A stretch of 40,341 nt of DNA from Lachnospiraceae bacterium (lineage in GTDB: Bacteria > Bacillota > Clostridia > Lachnospirales > Lachnospiraceae). The stretch is from the NCBI GenBank assembly GCA_017476665.1, contig JAFUZJ010000033.1, forward strand, positions 1 through 40,341, written 5' to 3'. The position numbers were made by a program, and so were the translations under genes. The notes beneath the pieces are model-generated. The model saw only the letters and a list, made by a program, of their open reading frames with translations. It was not told the origin of the DNA and ran no database searches. The stretch's first letter is position 1. Each line of letters begins with the position of its first letter. Below are positions 1-8,548 of this stretch, piece after piece.

Positions 1-155
1 GAATTTTGGAGGGAATTCAGGAAGGAATTCAGGAGGGAATCCAACAGATGGTTACCTGCCTGGAGAGGATTAAGAGCGGAAGCTCCAGACAGGTATTGTT
101 GGCGGAAGGGTTTGATCCGAGAGTGGTGGAACAGGCTTGGACGCTGATGCTCTAA
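1..155 (+). CDS. C-terminal end of an Rpn-like (PD-(D/E)XK) nuclease/transposase-family protein, partial
   Basis: An open frame enters from the left edge and stops with TAA at 153-155. The visible 50 residues begin with three tandem copies of a (I/Q)-(L/Q)-E-G-I unit and end in a short helical tail finishing in VVEQAWTLML. Repeated EG-I turns followed by such a tail are typical of the C-terminus of the Rpn/transposase_31 family, which is abundant in Clostridia. The catalytic domain lies outside the window, so the call rests on the tail only. It is transcribed towards the ligase gene that follows on the other strand. Confidence 0.35.
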   Translation, partial: ILEGIQEGIQEGIQQMVTCLERIKSGSSRQVLLAEGFDPRVVEQAWTLML

Positions 156-174
156 AGCCGATAGATCACCACTT

Positions 175-1812
175 TTATTTCACTTCAATCTGTTGCGCAA
201 CCAATTGATCTGCGCCGTACTGCTTGCGCAGTGCGGGCTTTTCAATCTTGCCGGTGGCGTTTCTGGGCACATCGGCAAAAATGATCTTCTTCGGACGTTT
301 GTAGCGGGGCAGTTCCTTGCAGTATTCTTCGATTTCTTCTTCGGTGCAGGTCATGCCCTCTTTGATGGAGATGATGGCGCCGGTGATTTCACCCAGACGC
401 TTGTCGGGGAGACCGATCACTGCCACATCTTTCACCTTATCATAGGCACTCAGGAAGTTCTCAATCTGAACAGGATAAATATTTTCCCCGCCGCTGACGA
501 TGACATCTTTCTTGCGGTCTACCAGGAAGTAGAAGCCGTCTTCGTCCTGCATCGCCATGTCGCCGGTATAGAGCCAGCCGTCCTTCAGGGTTTCGGCGGT
601 TGCCTTCGGGTCATTGTAGTAGCAGGTCATGACGCCGGGACCCTTGACACAGAGTTCGCCCACATCCCCCTGTTTTACGGTATTGCCTTCCTCGTCTACA
701 ATCTTGCATTTCCAGCGGTAACCGGGGATGCCGATGGCGCCTACCTTGTGGATGTTCTCCACACCCAGGTGGACACAGCCGGGACCGGTGGACTCGGACA
801 GACCATAGTTGGTGTCGTAGAGATGGTTCGGGAAATATTCCTTCCAATGCTTGATCAGAGAGGGGGGCACTGGCTGTGCGCCGATGTGCATCAGTCTCCA
901 CTGATCCAGCTTGTAATCCTCTTTTTTGAGATCGCCGCGATCCAGGGCATCCAGGATATCCTGCGCCCAGGGAACCAGGAGCCACACAAGGGTGCAGTGC
1001 TCTTTGGAAATCGCGTCCAGAATGATCTCGGGAGTAGCGCCTTTTAATAATACGGCCCGGCTTCCGGCACAGAGGCTTCCCATCCAGTGGAATTTGGCGC
1101 CGGTGTGATACAGGGGAGGAATACACAGAAAGACATCATTTCTGTTGGTCAGATGATGCTTTTGCTCCATCTGTGCAGCCTGCATCAGGCTTTCATGGTT
1201 GTGCAGGATCGCCTTCGGAAATCCTGTGGTACCTGACGAGAAATAGATGGCAGCGTCGTCCTCTTCCTCCAGTCGGATCAGCGGCGCTTTGCTGGAGCAG
1301 TCAGCCACCAGTTCACGATAGCTCTCGGCAAAAGTGGGGCAGCCGTCGCCCACATAGATCAGCAGTCTTCCTTTGCTCAGATTATCGGCAATCGACTCGA
1401 TACGACCGATAAATTCCGGCCCGAAGATCAAAATATGTACTTCGGCCAGGTCGGCGCAGTACTGAATCTCATCCGCAGCAAAGCGGAAATTGAAGGGAAC
1501 GGCGATGGCGCCGGCCTTCAGGATGCCGAAATAGATCGGAAGCCATTCCAGACAGTTGAACATCAGAATGGCAACCCGGTCTCCCTTTTGGATGCCGCGG
1601 GAGATGAGCATGTTGGCAACCCGGTTTGCTTTCTCATCGAAAACGCTCCAGGTGATCTCTCTGCGGTAAGGAGTGGGTGTGGTCTGCTGGACCAGATCGT
1701 ATTCCTTCCAGGTGGTGCGGCGGGGATCCGTCATGGTGGGGTTCAATTCCACCAAAGCCACCTCGTCGCCGTAGAGTTTGTGATTTCGTTCCAGTAAATC
1801 TGTAACAGGCAT
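175..1812 (-). CDS. AMP-forming acyl-CoA synthetase (class I adenylate-forming ligase)
   Basis: A 545-residue ligase that would activate a carboxylic acid with ATP and join it to CoA. The class I motifs are all present: phosphate loop YFSSGTTGFPK at 190-200, YGLSES at 336-341, TGD at 416-418, the hinge DRKKDVIVSGGENIYP at 432-447, and the C-terminal PRNATGK with catalytic lysine 522. An unusual polar stretch lies at about 25-55. It is the last gene of a leftward operon 46 bp after iorB, with ribosome site GAAAGGAT before its ATG. The context suggests aryl-acetic or indole-acetic acids as substrate (inference); a medium- or long-chain fatty acid is the alternative. Confidence 0.85.
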   Translation of the reverse strand: MPVTDLLERNHKLYGDEVALVELNPTMTDPRRTTWKEYDLVQQTTPTPYRREITWSVFDEKANRVANMLISRGIQKGDRVAILMFNCLEWLPIYFGILKAGAIAVPFNFRFAADEIQYCADLAEVHILIFGPEFIGRIESIADNLSKGRLLIYVGDGCPTFAESYRELVADCSSKAPLIRLEEEDDAAIYFSSGTTGFPKAILHNHESLMQAAQMEQKHHLTNRNDVFLCIPPLYHTGAKFHWMGSLCAGSRAVLLKGATPEIILDAISKEHCTLVWLLVPWAQDILDALDRGDLKKEDYKLDQWRLMHIGAQPVPPSLIKHWKEYFPNHLYDTNYGLSESTGPGCVHLGVENIHKVGAIGIPGYRWKCKIVDEEGNTVKQGDVGELCVKGPGVMTCYYNDPKATAETLKDGWLYTGDMAMQDEDGFYFLVDRKKDVIVSGGENIYPVQIENFLSAYDKVKDVAVIGLPDKRLGEITGAIISIKEGMTCTEEEIEEYCKELPRYKRPKKIIFADVPRNATGKIEKPALRKQYGADQLVAQQIEVK

Positions 1813-1858
1813 TTTTTTATATCCTTTCTCATTTTGGTTCTGTTTCGCAATTACCTAT

Positions 1859-2428
1859 TTAGCCCCGTCCCAGCAAAAATGCTTTCTGGTTTAATTCCAG
1901 GAATTTGGGCGGTACGCATTCTTCAATGGCTTTCTGCCATTTTTCCAGTGAAATGTTGTCGAAATATTTGGAGAGACGTCCCATGAGCACGATGTTGACT
2001 GCTTTGGAACTCCCGGCTTCTTCTGCCAGAGCCAGACAGTCCATGGCGTCTACGGCAGCGCCTTTTTCCTCCATTTTTTCGATCAGGTTTTCCGGATAGG
2101 AGACAGCACCTGTGATGACGGGCATGGGATCAATCTCCTGTGTATTTACCACAATGCGGCCGTCCGGCTTTAAGTATTCCAGATAGCGGGCTGCTTCCAG
2201 CTTCTCAAAGGAGACGATGAAGTCTGCCTGCCCCTTGTCGATGATGGGAGAGTAGACCTTATCCCCGAAACGCACATAGGTGACTACGCTTCCACCGCGC
2301 TGGCTCATGCCGTGTACCTCAGATACCTTTACATCATAACCTTCTTTTAAAAGTAAGTGTCCTAAGAGCTTGCTGGCAAGCAGGGAGCCCTGTCCGCCGA
2401 CGCCTACGATCATAATATTTTTTGTCAT
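1859..2428 (-). CDS. iorB: Indolepyruvate:ferredoxin oxidoreductase, beta subunit
   Basis: A 189-residue gamma-type domain of the 2-oxoacid:ferredoxin oxidoreductase family. It begins with IMIVGVGGQGSLLASKLLG, the glycine-rich start of IorB, and continues with the SEVHGMSQRGGSVVTYVRFG block that is close to a family signature. With IorA it oxidatively decarboxylates aryl pyruvates (indolepyruvate, phenylpyruvate) to aryl-acetyl-CoA and reduces ferredoxin in the cytoplasm. It follows iorA by 38 bp in the same leftward operon, with ribosome site GAGAGGAC. Length and motifs fit the family well. Confidence 0.93.
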   Translation of the reverse strand: MTKNIMIVGVGGQGSLLASKLLGHLLLKEGYDVKVSEVHGMSQRGGSVVTYVRFGDKVYSPIIDKGQADFIVSFEKLEAARYLEYLKPDGRIVVNTQEIDPMPVITGAVSYPENLIEKMEEKGAAVDAMDCLALAEEAGSSKAVNIVLMGRLSKYFDNISLEKWQKAIEECVPPKFLELNQKAFLLGRG

Positions 2429-2466
2429 CTTGTCCTCTCATTCCGCCGCGTAAACGGCTTGTATTA

Positions 2467-4197
2467 TCAACCTTTTTGCAGCGCCCCGAATTTGCAGAGC
2501 TGGCTGCAGACACCACAGCCCACGCAGAGGGTAGTGTCGATGACTGCTTTGCGATTCTTTACACTGATGGCAGGACAGCCTAAACGCATACAGGACTTAC
2601 AGCCCACGCATTTCTCACAGTCAACCTTCAGAGGCGGTGCTGCCTTCACGTATTTCAACAATACGCAGGGGCGTCTGCTGATGATGACAGAAGGTTCCGA
2701 CGCTGCCAGTTCTTCCTTTACCACCTGGTCACATGCAGCCAGATCATAGGGATCTACGACGCGCACGCGGTTAATGCCCATGGCGCGCACCAACGCCTCC
2801 AGATCGATCTTACCGGCGGGGTCCCCCTTGATGTTGTAGCCGGTGGTCGGATTCTGCTGATGACCGGTCATACCGGTGATGGAGTTGTCCAGAATGATCA
2901 CAGTGGAATTGCTCTGGTTATAGGCAATGTTTGCAAGTCCTGTCATGCCGGAGTGTACGAAAGTGGAGTCTCCGATCACGGCAACGGTCTTTCCCTCGCA
3001 CTGTCCGGCAGTGGCCTTATTGAAGCCGTGAATGGAACTCAGGGAAGCACCCATACAGAGTACCATGTCAATGGCGGTGAGAGGCGGTGCGCTGCCTAAA
3101 GTGTAACAGCCGATGTCGCCGAGAACGGTACATTTATTTTGTTTCAGCGTATAGAACATGCCGCGGTGAGGACAGCCGGCACACATAACGGGCGGTCTGC
3201 CGGGCATCTGCTCGTCCAGACTGTTGCCTTTCGGCACTTCCACGCCGAGTTTCTCGGCGATCATGTTCTGGGAGAACTCGCCCTCCATGGGGAGCAGATC
3301 CTTGCCGGAGAGTGTAAGTCCCAACTGCCTGCAGTGATTCTCAATGATCGGATCCAGTTCTTCGATGATGACCAGCTTTTCTACCTTGGCGGCAAAATCC
3401 AGGATCAGCTTTTTCGGCAGGGGATTGACCATGCCAAGCTTCAGAATACATGCCTTGTCGCCAAAGACTTCCTTTGCATACTGGTAACAGGTGGAAGAAG
3501 TGATGATCCCCAGTTTGGTATCGCCCATTTCCACGCGGTTGAACGGACAATCTTCCGCATACTCAGTCAGTCTGCGCATGCGATCCTCCACCAGGGGATG
3601 CTTCTTGATCGCATTGGCAGGCGCCATGATATATTTCGCAGGATTCTTTTCATAGGGCTTCGGATCAGGTACCACGCGCTCTGCAGTGTCCACCACACTC
3701 TGGGAGTGTGCCACGCGGGTGCACATCTTAATGATGACCGGCGTGTCAAACTGCTCGGAGAGCTCGTACGCTTTCTTGGCAAATTCGCATGCCTCCGCAG
3801 AGTCGGAAGGCTCCAGCGTGGGAACCTTGGAAGCGATGGCGTGATGTCTGGAATCCTGCTCGTTCTGAGAGGAGTGCATGCCGGGATCGTCTGCCACGCA
3901 GATGATCAGACCGCCGTTTACGCCGGTGTAGGACGCTGTGTAGAGCGGATCGGCCGCCACGTTCAGTCCCACATGCTTCATGCCGCAGAAAGAGCGTCGT
4001 CCGGCCAAGGATGCGCCGAACGCAACTTCCAGGGCAACTTTTTCGTTAGGTGCCCATTCACAGTAGATCTCATCATATTTGGCGGCTTCCTCGGTCACTT
4101 CCGTACTGGGGGTGCCGGGGTAGCTGGAAACCACCATACAGCCCGCTTCGTAAAGTCCGCGGGCAAATGCTTTGTTGCCTAACATCAGTAGTTTCAT
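2467..4197 (-). CDS. iorA: Indolepyruvate:ferredoxin oxidoreductase, alpha subunit
   Basis: A 576-residue alpha subunit. The N-terminus carries the pyrimidine-binding domain (GNKAFARGLYEAG, SYPGTPSTE). The middle carries the CxGCPHRGMFY block and the thiamine diphosphate site, with GDIGCYTLG and GDSTFVHSGM followed by an LDN. The last 50 residues hold two [4Fe-4S] motifs, CEKCVGCKSCMRLGC and CVGCGVCSQLC. It is the first gene of the operon, with ribosome site AAGGGGAAAAG. The complex ferments or synthesises aromatic amino acids; the CoA ligase downstream would act on the same aryl-acetyl-CoA/aryl-acetate pair. Confidence 0.95.
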   Translation of the reverse strand: MKLLMLGNKAFARGLYEAGCMVVSSYPGTPSTEVTEEAAKYDEIYCEWAPNEKVALEVAFGASLAGRRSFCGMKHVGLNVAADPLYTASYTGVNGGLIICVADDPGMHSSQNEQDSRHHAIASKVPTLEPSDSAEACEFAKKAYELSEQFDTPVIIKMCTRVAHSQSVVDTAERVVPDPKPYEKNPAKYIMAPANAIKKHPLVEDRMRRLTEYAEDCPFNRVEMGDTKLGIITSSTCYQYAKEVFGDKACILKLGMVNPLPKKLILDFAAKVEKLVIIEELDPIIENHCRQLGLTLSGKDLLPMEGEFSQNMIAEKLGVEVPKGNSLDEQMPGRPPVMCAGCPHRGMFYTLKQNKCTVLGDIGCYTLGSAPPLTAIDMVLCMGASLSSIHGFNKATAGQCEGKTVAVIGDSTFVHSGMTGLANIAYNQSNSTVIILDNSITGMTGHQQNPTTGYNIKGDPAGKIDLEALVRAMGINRVRVVDPYDLAACDQVVKEELAASEPSVIISRRPCVLLKYVKAAPPLKVDCEKCVGCKSCMRLGCPAISVKNRKAVIDTTLCVGCGVCSQLCKFGALQKG

Positions 4198-4244
4198 GTT
4201 ATACTTTTCCCCTTTTTATTCGTTCGTAAAATCTCAATAGATGT

Positions 4245-4273
4245 ATTCTAACATTTTTTTCGGAGATAGTAAA
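4245..4273 (-). promoter_or_regulatory. Likely promoter of the iorA-iorB-ligase operon
   Basis: On the minus strand, TTTACT (4273-4268) and TAGAAT (4250-4245) are separated by 17 bp, about 50 bp ahead of the iorA start. The match is moderate. No terminator-like hairpin or known riboswitch is seen in the short leader. Confidence 0.35.
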
Positions 4274-4290
4274 GGAATTGCCGAAAATTC

Positions 4291-4321
4291 TTGACAGACC
4301 ATAGTGGTTTATATGTATAAT
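4291..4321 (+). promoter_or_regulatory. Sigma-A promoter of the chemotaxis receptor gene
   Basis: TTGACA (4291-4296) and TATAAT (4316-4321) both match consensus exactly, with a slightly long 19-bp spacer. It sits about 90 bp upstream of the receptor start and back to back with the ior promoter. It is housekeeping-type rather than the flagellar sigma-D type expected for many chemotaxis genes. Confidence 0.7.
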
Positions 4322-4409
4322 AGAGATAGATATTTTGAAAAAAAGGATGCGTTTATAGACAAATTTACCAAAAAAGGATTGCAGATAGATGGGGAAAGGG
4401 GATAAACAT

Positions 4410-6170
4410 ATGAAATTTTTACAGAATATCAAGGTGAGGACAAAGTTATTTATTCTGACACTGCCGCTTATGGCTTGTATCATCGCGGCGGTGATCTTTA
4501 CGGCGGTACAGATCGACCGCACTGAAGAACATGTGACGAGTCTGTATTATGATACCCTGTATCAGGTGAACAGTGCATTGGTGAATGCGGACAGAGATTT
4601 TTATCAGTCTATGATTGCAGCCACGCAGTACTATGATCTGAAAAACGGATATACGGATCTGCCGACGCAGCTGCTGCCGCCTTATCTGATTCAGAAATGG
4701 AACAGCTTTGATGAAAACCGGGTGCAGGTTGTGGACAATGTGCGGGCGGCGGTGGAGATCGCACAGACGAATGACGAACTTTATACGGTGATCCAGGCGG
4801 ACGACGGACTGACCTTTGCGGAGGCCTACGAGAAATTTGAGAAGGGTTATAGCGCATGGGAGGCAGCGTTTGACCTGAAGGAGAACACCGGCTCCTGGGT
4901 AGATTACAATGACCGTTTCAGTTCCACCAGAGCGGTCCTGAATGATATGCAGCTGATCACGGAAACCTGGGCGACACAGGAGCACGAGGCTTTGGAGAGG
5001 GAGAATGCTGCGACCATTCGGAATTCCGCGATTGTGTTTGGGTTGCTGATCGTTTTGCTGGCAGTGCTGGCTGTGATCATATCCAAGCATATCACCCAGA
5101 GCATCATTGAGATCACAGACAAGATGGATCGGCTGGCAGAGGGCAGACTGGATGTGGAGTTCCCTGTGGTTGAACAGATCGGAAAGGACGAGGTCGGTCA
5201 GATGCTGCGCAGTGCGAAGCAGGTGGCTGAGAAGTTCCGGGAAGTGATCGAAAAAGCCAAGAGAATGTCGGAGGATCTCACCGGTGCCGGCACCAATCTG
5301 TCCGGATCCGCATCCCAGGCGGCATCTTCCTCCGGGCAGGTGACCAATGCGGTGACGGAAATCTCCAAGGGTGCTGCAGCGCAGGCTGAGAGCGTGGAGA
5401 ATGCTGCAGGAGACACGGATGACATCGGGAATAATATCGAAAGCATTGCCGCGGATGTGCACCAGATGGATCAGTATGCGGCTGAGATGCAGGCGTCCTG
5501 CGATCAGGCGATGGATGCTCTGAATGTACTGATGAAACACAGCGAAGAGGTAACCCGTTCTGTGAAGGATATCGGGGATACGATCTCCTCCACCAATGAT
5601 TCCGTAAAAGTGATTTCTGAATTTACCCAGGCGATCGCAGATATAGCCAGTGAGACCAATCTGCTTTCCCTGAATGCTTCCATCGAAGCGGCCCGCGCAG
5701 GCGAGGCGGGACGCGGGTTTGCAGTGGTGGCGGATGAGATCCGTCAGCTGGCAGATCAGTCCAATACCAGTGCTGAGAAGATCCGCGCAATCGTGGATAA
5801 GCTGCTGTTGGATTCCAAGGCATCCGTGACGGTATTGAGTCAGCTGAACGAAAGCTTCAAGGTGCAGGAAGCGCAGCTGGATTCCACGAAGACAGATATG
5901 GAAAACATGTCTGTGAATGTGAGCAGTGTGCGGGAAACCTCAGGCAATATTTCCGGAAGGATATCTTCCCTGACGGGGGCAAAGAACAATCTGACCGCGG
6001 TGATCTCCGATCTGTCTGCGATTTCGGAGGAGAACGCGGCGTCCTCGCAGGAGACCAATGCTTCCATGGAGGAGCTGAACGCTACTTTCTCGCTGATCAG
6101 CGATTCTGCTTCCAAGCTACAGGAACTGGCGCAGGAGCTGGCGGATACGATCAGTTATTTCAAAGTTTGA
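4410..6170 (+). CDS. Methyl-accepting chemotaxis protein (transmembrane receptor)
   Basis: A 586-residue receptor. Transmembrane segment 1 is at about 13-33, a periplasm-facing sensor domain of about 170 residues follows, transmembrane segment 2 is at about 205-226, and a HAMP linker runs from 227 to about 280. The cytoplasmic coiled coil has the conserved signalling tip near 417-445 ([20 protein letters not shown], then GRGFAVVA). It would couple ligand sensing to CheA/CheW; the ligand is not apparent. I start at the second ATG because AAAGGGGA lies 8 bp before it; the upstream in-frame ATG at 4389 would place this ribosome site inside the gene. Confidence 0.94.
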   Translation: MKFLQNIKVRTKLFILTLPLMACIIAAVIFTAVQIDRTEEHVTSLYYDTLYQVNSALVNADRDFYQSMIAATQYYDLKNGYTDLPTQLLPPYLIQKWNSFDENRVQVVDNVRAAVEIAQTNDELYTVIQADDGLTFAEAYEKFEKGYSAWEAAFDLKENTGSWVDYNDRFSSTRAVLNDMQLITETWATQEHEALERENAATIRNSAIVFGLLIVLLAVLAVIISKHITQSIIEITDKMDRLAEGRLDVEFPVVEQIGKDEVGQMLRSAKQVAEKFREVIEKAKRMSEDLTGAGTNLSGSASQAASSSGQVTNAVTEISKGAAAQAESVENAAGDTDDIGNNIESIAADVHQMDQYAAEMQASCDQAMDALNVLMKHSEEVTRSVKDIGDTISSTNDSVKVISEFTQAIADIASETNLLSLNASIEAARAGEAGRGFAVVADEIRQLADQSNTSAEKIRAIVDKLLLDSKASVTVLSQLNESFKVQEAQLDSTKTDMENMSVNVSSVRETSGNISGRISSLTGAKNNLTAVISDLSAISEENAASSQETNASMEELNATFSLISDSASKLQELAQELADTISYFKV

Positions 6171-6203
6171 TCTCAAGGGGGATAAAAGTGGCATAATGAC
6201 GTG

Positions 6204-6235
6204 AAAAAGGAAAGGCAGACTACCTTTCCTTTTTT
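6204..6235 (+). terminator. Rho-independent terminator after the chemotaxis receptor
   Basis: A 12-bp perfect stem (6204-6215 with 6223-6234) with a 7-base loop; its right arm ends in a T tract. It also marks the last host element before the prophage. Confidence 0.88.
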
Positions 6236-6274
6236 GTGTCACAGATTCTGATTCATGTTTACGGAAATAAAAAA

Positions 6275-6300
6275 AGCAGATAACGGGAATCGAACCCGCG
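6275..6300 (-). other. attL core: 3' fragment of a tRNA gene (probably tRNA-Gly)
   Basis: Read on the minus strand, the bases give a complete T arm (CGGGTTCGATTCCCG, 6298-6284) followed by the acceptor strand and discriminator TTATCTGCT (6283-6275). The 5' half of a tRNA is missing: no GCAGATA or D/anticodon arms follow to 6360. This is the usual scar when a phage integrates into the 3' end of a tRNA gene; the restored full gene should sit at the far end. Identity as glycine rests on remembered GCAGATA-type tRNA-Gly sequences of Clostridia. Confidence 0.75.
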
Positions 6301-6344
6301 ACAAATACGCCAAAAGTAACATATTTACGCTGGTTTTTGATTCT

Positions 6345-6364
6345 GTGGGTAATTTCGTGGGTAA
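6345..6364 (+). repeat. Direct repeats beside the attachment core (candidate integrase arm sites)
   Basis: GTGGGTAA occurs at 6345-6352 and again at 6357-6364, a 12-bp period, between the tRNA fragment and the end of the integrase gene. Short direct repeats at this position are typical arm-type binding sites of tyrosine integrases. No binding data can be inferred beyond position. Confidence 0.45.
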
Positions 6365-6366
6365 AT

Positions 6367-7359
6367 CTAATCTAACAGTTCTGCAGACAGCTTGTCGGAA
6401 GCCAGTTGCTTGGCCTTACGGTCCTTATCGATCATGGAATGACGGTAAACTGTCTTCATAACATGATCGGACTTCCAGCCGCCGAGATGCAGGATATCAG
6501 CATCCGGCACGCCCAGGGCGGACATGCGGCTGGCAAAGTAGTGGCGCAGCTTATGCAGACTGAAATGTGGAATCCCAAGCTTTTTCTCTAAATCAGAGAT
6601 ATGTCTGGTGATACTGTTGGGATATCCGCGGTATACATATCCCTGTTCCATGATCCGGTCCACAATATATTGAGGAATAATAATATCGCGAGTGCCGTCT
6701 ATGGTCTTATTGTCATGTCTGATCACCCATTCATTCCTTTCGTTTTGGACCAGGGATTTATTAATGTGCACTACATTCCCCTCAATATCTTCCGGCAGCA
6801 GGGCACAGATTTCGCTCCGGCGCAGCCCAAAGGATGCCAGAAGGATGGCAACCTCAAATTCACTCCCCTTCAGTTCATCGAGGATCTGTTTCATTTCGTC
6901 CACGGACGGAATATAGGGTTCAGCCTTCTTTTTCTGAGGCAGATGGGTATAAATCTTCAAATCAGGCCGGAAAGTCCCAAGAATGGCAGAAATAAAGCCA
7001 TGGTAATTGCGTACCGTCTTGGGTGAGCGGTTCAGAGACAGTTCATTGACCACTTTATTGAGCTTAACCTGATCAATATCATCAATGATCATTCCGGAAA
7101 ACCACTCTGGTAATCTGCGGGGATATGCCACATAATCCCTGAGTGTGCTGGGAGAGAGGACGTTGCTTTTCATATCGCAGTATTTTTGCGCGGCTTCTGC
7201 AAAAGTTAGGCCAATCTTAGGTTTCGCATTCAGTTCATCAGACAGCGCCTGCAGCACTTCTTTCTGAGTCGGCTTGTGATCAAAAGTCCGGCGGTATCGT
7301 TTGCCATCCTGCATGATCGTGGCGCGGTAGCTTCCGGATGGTAGTTTTTCGATGGTCAT
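6367..7359 (-). CDS. int: Tyrosine site-specific integrase
   Basis: A 330-residue phage integrase. The N-terminus (1-50) is an arm-binding-like domain, 50-140 is the core-binding (SAM-like) domain, and the rest is catalytic. Catalytic residues visible are R180 (GLRRSE), K218, H269 and R272 (HKLRH), W295 where many have a histidine (LGGWKSD), and the nucleophile Y305 (TVYRH). I start at MTIEKL because AGGAGG lies 6 bp upstream; an ATG two codons earlier abuts the ribosome site. It lies next to the attachment core, pointing at it. The far upstream frame extension is not believed. Confidence 0.93.
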   Translation of the reverse strand: MTIEKLPSGSYRATIMQDGKRYRRTFDHKPTQKEVLQALSDELNAKPKIGLTFAEAAQKYCDMKSNVLSPSTLRDYVAYPRRLPEWFSGMIIDDIDQVKLNKVVNELSLNRSPKTVRNYHGFISAILGTFRPDLKIYTHLPQKKKAEPYIPSVDEMKQILDELKGSEFEVAILLASFGLRRSEICALLPEDIEGNVVHINKSLVQNERNEWVIRHDNKTIDGTRDIIIPQYIVDRIMEQGYVYRGYPNSITRHISDLEKKLGIPHFSLHKLRHYFASRMSALGVPDADILHLGGWKSDHVMKTVYRHSMIDKDRKAKQLASDKLSAELLD

Positions 7360-7410
7360 AGACATCCTCCTCTCTGAAATTTGGGCACAAAAATACCCGA
7401 AAAGTGAAAA

Positions 7411-7426
7411 GTTGCACCGGTGCAAC
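7411..7426. repeat. 16-bp perfect palindrome, copy 1 of 3
   Basis: GTTGCACCGGTGCAAC is identical on both strands. This copy lies between int and a rightward promoter, ending one base before its -35 box. Identical copies are at 28348-28363 and 38679-38694. The centre CACCGGTG is also a rare-cutter restriction site. Position suggests an operator or activator site here (inference). Confidence 0.85.
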
Positions 7427-7427
7427 C

Positions 7428-7456
7428 TTGATTTCTCTCCGGGAAGATGGTACAAT
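7428..7456 (+). promoter_or_regulatory. Promoter of a short transcript upstream of int
   Basis: TTGATT (7428-7433), a 17-bp spacer and TACAAT (7451-7456). The 16-bp palindrome lies just upstream, and a second dyad AGATGTA-CA-TACATCT (7468-7483) overlaps the expected start of the RNA. Both are plausible protein-binding sites. Confidence 0.55.
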
Positions 7457-7462
7457 AATTTT

Positions 7463-7532
7463 GCGATAGATGTACATACATCTCCTCTGGGAGAGAGCCG
7501 TCCAAGTGCTACCGACACTAGGGCGGTTTTTT
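7463..7532 (+). ncRNA. Candidate small RNA (about 70 nt), divergent from int
   Basis: Between the promoter at 7428-7456 and a strong terminator there is room for only about 70 nt and no plausible gene. The RNA would begin with the dyad at 7468-7483 and end in the terminator stem. It does not match a family I recognise. The alternative is a truncated leader of a lost gene. Confidence 0.4.
7496..7532 (+). terminator. Rho-independent terminator of the short transcript
   Basis: AGCCGTCC pairs with GGGCGGT (one G-T pair), continued by AGTG/CACT across a single A-A mismatch, with a 7-base loop at 7509-7515 and six T at 7527-7532. Confidence 0.75.
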
Positions 7533-7546
7533 AGCTAAACGTACGA

Positions 7547-7568
7547 AGCCTCGCATTGCTGCGAGGCT
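7547..7568. repeat. 8-bp stem hairpin between the short transcript and the PemK-like gene
   Basis: AGCCTCGC and GCGAGGCT flank a 6-base loop. There is no T tract on either side. It may end the leftward PemK-like transcript, but this is weak. Confidence 0.35.
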
Positions 7569-7702
7569 CCCACATAATAAACATATATCTTTTTTTGATG
7601 CCCTAAAGGCGATATTAGAGAAAATTTCTTTCCTCTGCATGTTTATTATAGATTATATTATGCTCACAGTCAATAAAAATATAATTAAAATGGAAAAAAA
7701 CT

Positions 7703-8548
7703 TTAAAAAACATATAATTCTTTCACTTTTTGGTTAATTTTTTCCATACTTTCTTCTGAGAGTGTGATTCCTGCCAACACGCCTTTCAGATCGCGAGGAT
7801 CATAGATACGCATTTTACTAATAGTGGTTATTTGATTAACGAGAGCAATGCTACCTTCCTTCATGTGGTTAATCTCGGAACCGATTTTAAGTAAATTTTC
7901 CTGCTCTTGTTCATTATGTTCTTTCTTTGCAGTTAATCTTGTGAGCAACTGCTTGGCTGATTCTAAAGAAGTCTTTGCATCTGCAAGATTTTTGTCATAC
8001 TCATCTGTCCCAACTTCAGATTGATCAACTTTGTTGATATTATTGTCCGTAAGATTTAAAAAAGTATTAAAAACTTTACTTATCTGCATAATCTCAGTTT
8101 GTTCATCTTTCAGATTTTTAGAAATGGTGTCATATTTTAATTTTAGTAAGCGATAGAGTTCATTACCAAGATCTACACTATTGCTGTGAACATCTTTGCC
8201 ATCCTTAATAGAAGTCAAAGGTATGACAGTTACAACAGGAGAACTATGGTCATTTCTCATATCGAGAACAACACCATAATGAAGTCCACCATATTCGCTT
8301 CCGATATTGAAACCAAAATTCAATTTGACCACATTGCCTCTTTTGTAAGATATATTTCTGGTAGGATTAAATTTTTCTTCGAAACTAATGAAGCGCAAGT
8401 AATCCTTTATCCAATAAGATAGCAGATTAGCTTTTTTTAAATGCTTTTCAGAAGAATCATTTATATATGATTCCAGTAAAGTGTTTAGGGACTTGATTGC
8501 TTCCTTCTTATTTTGGATAACATCTTCTTTGGTAAATTCGTTTGACAT
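7703..8548 (-). CDS. PemK/MazF-family toxin-like protein with long helical insert
   Basis: 281 residues, far longer than the usual 110. The start of a PemK/MazF barrel is seen at about 68-135 (RGNVVKLNFGFNIG, HYGVVLDMRND, VVTVIPLTS). A predicted charged coiled coil follows (about 140-215). The barrel appears to close near 225-250 with GSIALVNQITTISKMRIYD, the KxSxxxxxQIRTIS-like strand of MazF. Such interrupted PemK proteins are found in Firmicutes phages. If active it would cut RNA; no antitoxin gene lies beside it. Base composition is more AT-rich than the phage structural genes, as in cargo genes. Confidence 0.7.
   Translation of the reverse strand: MSNEFTKEDVIQNKKEAIKSLNTLLESYINDSSEKHLKKANLLSYWIKDYLRFISFEEKFNPTRNISYKRGNVVKLNFGFNIGSEYGGLHYGVVLDMRNDHSSPVVTVIPLTSIKDGKDVHSNSVDLGNELYRLLKLKYDTISKNLKDEQTEIMQISKVFNTFLNLTDNNINKVDQSEVGTDEYDKNLADAKTSLESAKQLLTRLTAKKEHNEQEQENLLKIGSEINHMKEGSIALVNQITTISKMRIYDPRDLKGVLAGITLSEESMEKINQKVKELYVF

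Noticed and set aside
3139-4182. Long plus-strand open frame opposite iorA
   Set aside because: It mirrors the codons of iorA, has no ribosome site and no recognisable domain; shadow frame.
4389-4409. Upstream ATG for the chemotaxis receptor
   Set aside because: The only good ribosome site lies after it, and the next ATG gives a normal receptor N-terminus.
6276-6350. Intact tRNA gene at the left prophage end
   Set aside because: Only the T arm and acceptor 3' strand are there; no 5' acceptor strand, D arm or anticodon arm follows.
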